In this document: positions 62,201-64,000 of the stretch, piece after piece | How positions within the stretch are numbered: position 1 is the stretch's first letter | Layout of the letters: every line of letters starts with the position of its first letter | DNA from: Mesonia mobilis DSM 19841 | Lineage (GTDB): Bacteria > Bacteroidota > Bacteroidia > Flavobacteriales > Flavobacteriaceae | Reading direction: 5' to 3' | Assembly: GCF_000423405.1 (NCBI RefSeq) | Contig: NZ_AUHX01000015.1 | Span: forward strand, 1-64,000 | Length of the DNA stretch: 64,000 bases | The notes under the pieces: model-generated | The model's input: the letters and a program-made list of their open reading frames with translations, nothing else | What the model was told of the DNA's origin: nothing | The model's database searches: none | Program-made: the position numbers and the translations under genes

Positions 62201-63439
62201 ATGAAGCGATTACTCATTATTGGTTACGTTTGGCCTGAGCCCACTTCATCTGCCGCAGGAAGCAGAATGATGCAGCTTATCAAGTTATTTTTAGCTCGCA
62301 ATTATGAGGTGATTTATGCAAGCCCGGCGAGAGCTAGTGAATACGCCATAAATTTTGAAGAATTAGGAATTACAAAGAAAAAGATAACTACCAATTCTTC
62401 CGATTTTGATGCTTACGTGAAAGAACTTTCGCCACAGATAGTGATGTTTGATCGTTTTATGATGGAAGAACAATTTGGTTGGCGTGTTGCTGAAAATTGC
62501 CCGCATGCGATTCGAATTTTAGATACAGAAGATTTACATTTTTTTAGAAAAGCACGTTACGAAGCTCTAAAAAAAGGAAGAACTTTAGTACGAGAAGATC
62601 TACACTCCGATGAAGCCAAGCGAGAAATTGCCAGTATATTGCGTTGCGATCTTTCGTTAATTATTTCTGAAGCTGAAGTGGATCTGTTAGCTAGAAAATT
62701 TAAAGTGAATCCGTCGATCTTGCATTATATACCATTATTGGCGCCAAGTATTTCTGAAGAAAAAATCAAGAAATTGCCTACATACGAAAAGCGCAAAGAT
62801 TTTGTGTTTATTGGTAACTTTTTGCATCAACCCAATTGGGATTCAGTTTTATATTTAAAAGAAAAGATCTGGCCGCTCATTCGTGAAGAATTACCCAAAG
62901 CACGTTTATTAATTTACGGAGCTTATGCTTCTCAAAAAGTAGAGCAATTGCAAAATAAGCATCAAGGTTTTATTGTGAAAGGTAGGGCAGAAGATGCACA
63001 AAATGTTTTAAAGAAAGCGAAAGTTTTATTAGCGCCTTTACGTTTTGGAGCCGGCATTAAAGGGAAATTTATCGATGCAATGTTAGCAGGAACGCCGAGT
63101 ATTACCACGACTATTGGAGCTGAAGGAATTTGTGGGAAATATCCGTGGCCTGGAGAAATTGCCAATGACGAAAAAGCGATCGTAGAAGAAGCGATTAAAA
63201 TTTACGATAAACCAAAACGTTGGCAAAAAGTACAGCAAAACGGCTTTCAGATCATTAATGAGCGTTTCCAAGAGAATAGGTTTGCCGAACAGTTTTTTGA
63301 AGTATTAAACAACATTCAGCAAGATTTAGAAAAGCATCGAAATCAGAACTTTTTGGGAGCGATGCTTATGCATCATACTTTGCAAAGCACGAAATATATG
63401 TCGAAGTGGATCGAGGCTAAAAATAAATTAGAATCATAG
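62201..63439 (+). CDS. Glycosyltransferase, GT4/GT1-like
   Basis: 412 residues with two Rossmann-like halves. The N-terminus is LLIIGYVWPEPTSSAAGSRM. The C-terminal half has FVFIGNFLHQPNWDSVLYL, LLIYGAYAS and LAPLRFGAGIKGKFIDAMLAGTP, the typical donor-binding segment of GT4-like enzymes lacking a standard E-x7-E. It is divergent from the sigma-factor gene and followed by hemW with no gap. The acceptor is unknown. Confidence 0.85.
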   Translation: MKRLLIIGYVWPEPTSSAAGSRMMQLIKLFLARNYEVIYASPARASEYAINFEELGITKKKITTNSSDFDAYVKELSPQIVMFDRFMMEEQFGWRVAENCPHAIRILDTEDLHFFRKARYEALKKGRTLVREDLHSDEAKREIASILRCDLSLIISEAEVDLLARKFKVNPSILHYIPLLAPSISEEKIKKLPTYEKRKDFVFIGNFLHQPNWDSVLYLKEKIWPLIREELPKARLLIYGAYASQKVEQLQNKHQGFIVKGRAEDAQNVLKKAKVLLAPLRFGAGIKGKFIDAMLAGTPSITTTIGAEGICGKYPWPGEIANDEKAIVEEAIKIYDKPKRWQKVQQNGFQIINERFQENRFAEQFFEVLNNIQQDLEKHRNQNFLGAMLMHHTLQSTKYMSKWIEAKNKLES

Positions 63440-64000
63440 ATGTCGGGCATTTATATACATATCCCTTTTTGTAAGCAGGCTTGCCATTACTGCGATTTTC
63501 ATTTTTCAACTTCTTTAAAAAAGAAAGAAGAATTGGTGAAAGCTTTGGTGACAGAATTGGAGCTGCGAAAAGAGGAGAATAAAGGAGCGGTCGAAACCAT
63601 TTATTTTGGCGGCGGAACGCCAAGTTTATTAACTGCGGAAGAGATCAACTTTATTTTAAATGCTGTTTATGAAAACTATCCCGTAGGTGAACATCCTGAA
63701 ATTACGCTAGAAGCCAATCCCGACGATCTAGATGTTGAGGTTTTAAAAGAATTGGCTAATTCTAGCATTAACCGACTCAGTATTGGTGTGCAATCTTTTT
63801 TTGAAGAAGATTTACAATTAATGAATCGTGCGCATAACGCCACAGAAGCTTTGCAATCTATCCGATTAGCGAAACAGCATTTCGATAATATTTCGATCGA
63901 TTTAATTTACGGCATTCCGGGAATGAGCGATGAACGTTGGCAAGAAAATTTAGCTCAGACATTGGCTTTAGAGATTCCGCATATTTCGAGTTACGCCTTG
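63440..64000 (+). CDS. hemW: HemW, radical SAM heme chaperone (partial, runs off the window)
   Basis: First 187 codons are inside the window. The 4Fe-4S motif CKQACHYCDF gives Cys11, Cys15 and Cys18, the CxxxCxxC pattern. SGIYIHIPF, ETIYFGGGTPSLL, LEANPDD, INRLSIGVQSFFEEDLQLMNRAH and ISIDLIYGIPGM follow as in HemW. HemW resembles oxygen-independent coproporphyrinogen oxidase HemN but acts in heme delivery; I favour HemW because of this start and motif order. The ATG follows directly on the previous stop. Confidence 0.9.
   Translation, partial: MSGIYIHIPFCKQACHYCDFHFSTSLKKKEELVKALVTELELRKEENKGAVETIYFGGGTPSLLTAEEINFILNAVYENYPVGEHPEITLEANPDDLDVEVLKELANSSINRLSIGVQSFFEEDLQLMNRAHNATEALQSIRLAKQHFDNISIDLIYGIPGMSDERWQENLAQTLALEIPHISSYAL

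Overview
The window comes from a low-GC member of the Bacteroidota, most probably a Flavobacteriaceae. The evidence is the gliding/type IX secretion block gldJ–porU–porV, T9SS sorting tails, TAnnTTTG promoter boxes, near absence of Shine-Dalgarno sequences, an ExbB/ExbD/TonB set, a Glu/Leu/Phe/Val dehydrogenase and a Bacteroidota-type E1-alpha/E2 pair. I cannot name a genus from sequence reading alone.

Layout. 1–485 has no gene but holds a pair of inverted REP-like palindromes. An OmpA-family protein follows on the minus strand. 1985–16207 is a surface polysaccharide cluster on the plus strand, visibly AT-richer than the rest. It has a broken flippase fused to an epimerase remnant, an intact Wzx flippase, seven glycosyltransferases of GT2/GT4 type or related enzymes, an EpsG/Wzy-like polymerase, acyl- and acetyltransferases, a NodB-like deacetylase, and the lipid-linked sugar starters PglC and PglD. 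Inside it lies a small element in which a GIY-YIG nuclease gene sits between inverted REP-like palindromes, next to the broken start of a four-helix-bundle gene. Several genes in the cluster carry slippage-prone tracts: G8, a T6 run with a frameshift, and a 7-bp repeat.

16255–19601 (minus) is a large T9SS cargo protein followed by a tiny signal-peptide/tail protein. 19810–35982 is housekeeping: gltBD, acyl-CoA dehydrogenase, anmK, amino-acid dehydrogenase, NhaB-type antiporter, exbB–exbD–tonB–folC, two valine tRNAs and murF. 36048–46350 holds gldJ diverging from porU–porV, then cdd, pdhA and pdhC. 46411–51220 is a tight operon (M28 peptidase, SDR, SprT-like, mannose-1-phosphate guanylyltransferase, DUF389). 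51221–62168 holds an MlaEF-type transporter, a PafA-like phosphatase, a GT2/methyltransferase/KASIII-like trio, gcvP, a UbiA-like membrane protein, and an ECF sigma factor with a zinc-finger anti-sigma partner. The window ends with a glycosyltransferase and a partial hemW.

How it fits together. PglC would load a sugar phosphate on undecaprenyl phosphate, PglD would N-acetylate its precursor, the GT4/GT2 enzymes would extend it, the Wzx flippase would export it and the EpsG-like protein would polymerise it; this is inferred from families. GldJ, PorU and PorV are part of the machinery that would deliver the T9SS cargo at 16455–19601. The most unusual signal is the palindrome/GIY-YIG element at 14541–14909 with its gene-free counterpart at 18–103. 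It resembles REPIN/RAYT logic with a different nuclease family.
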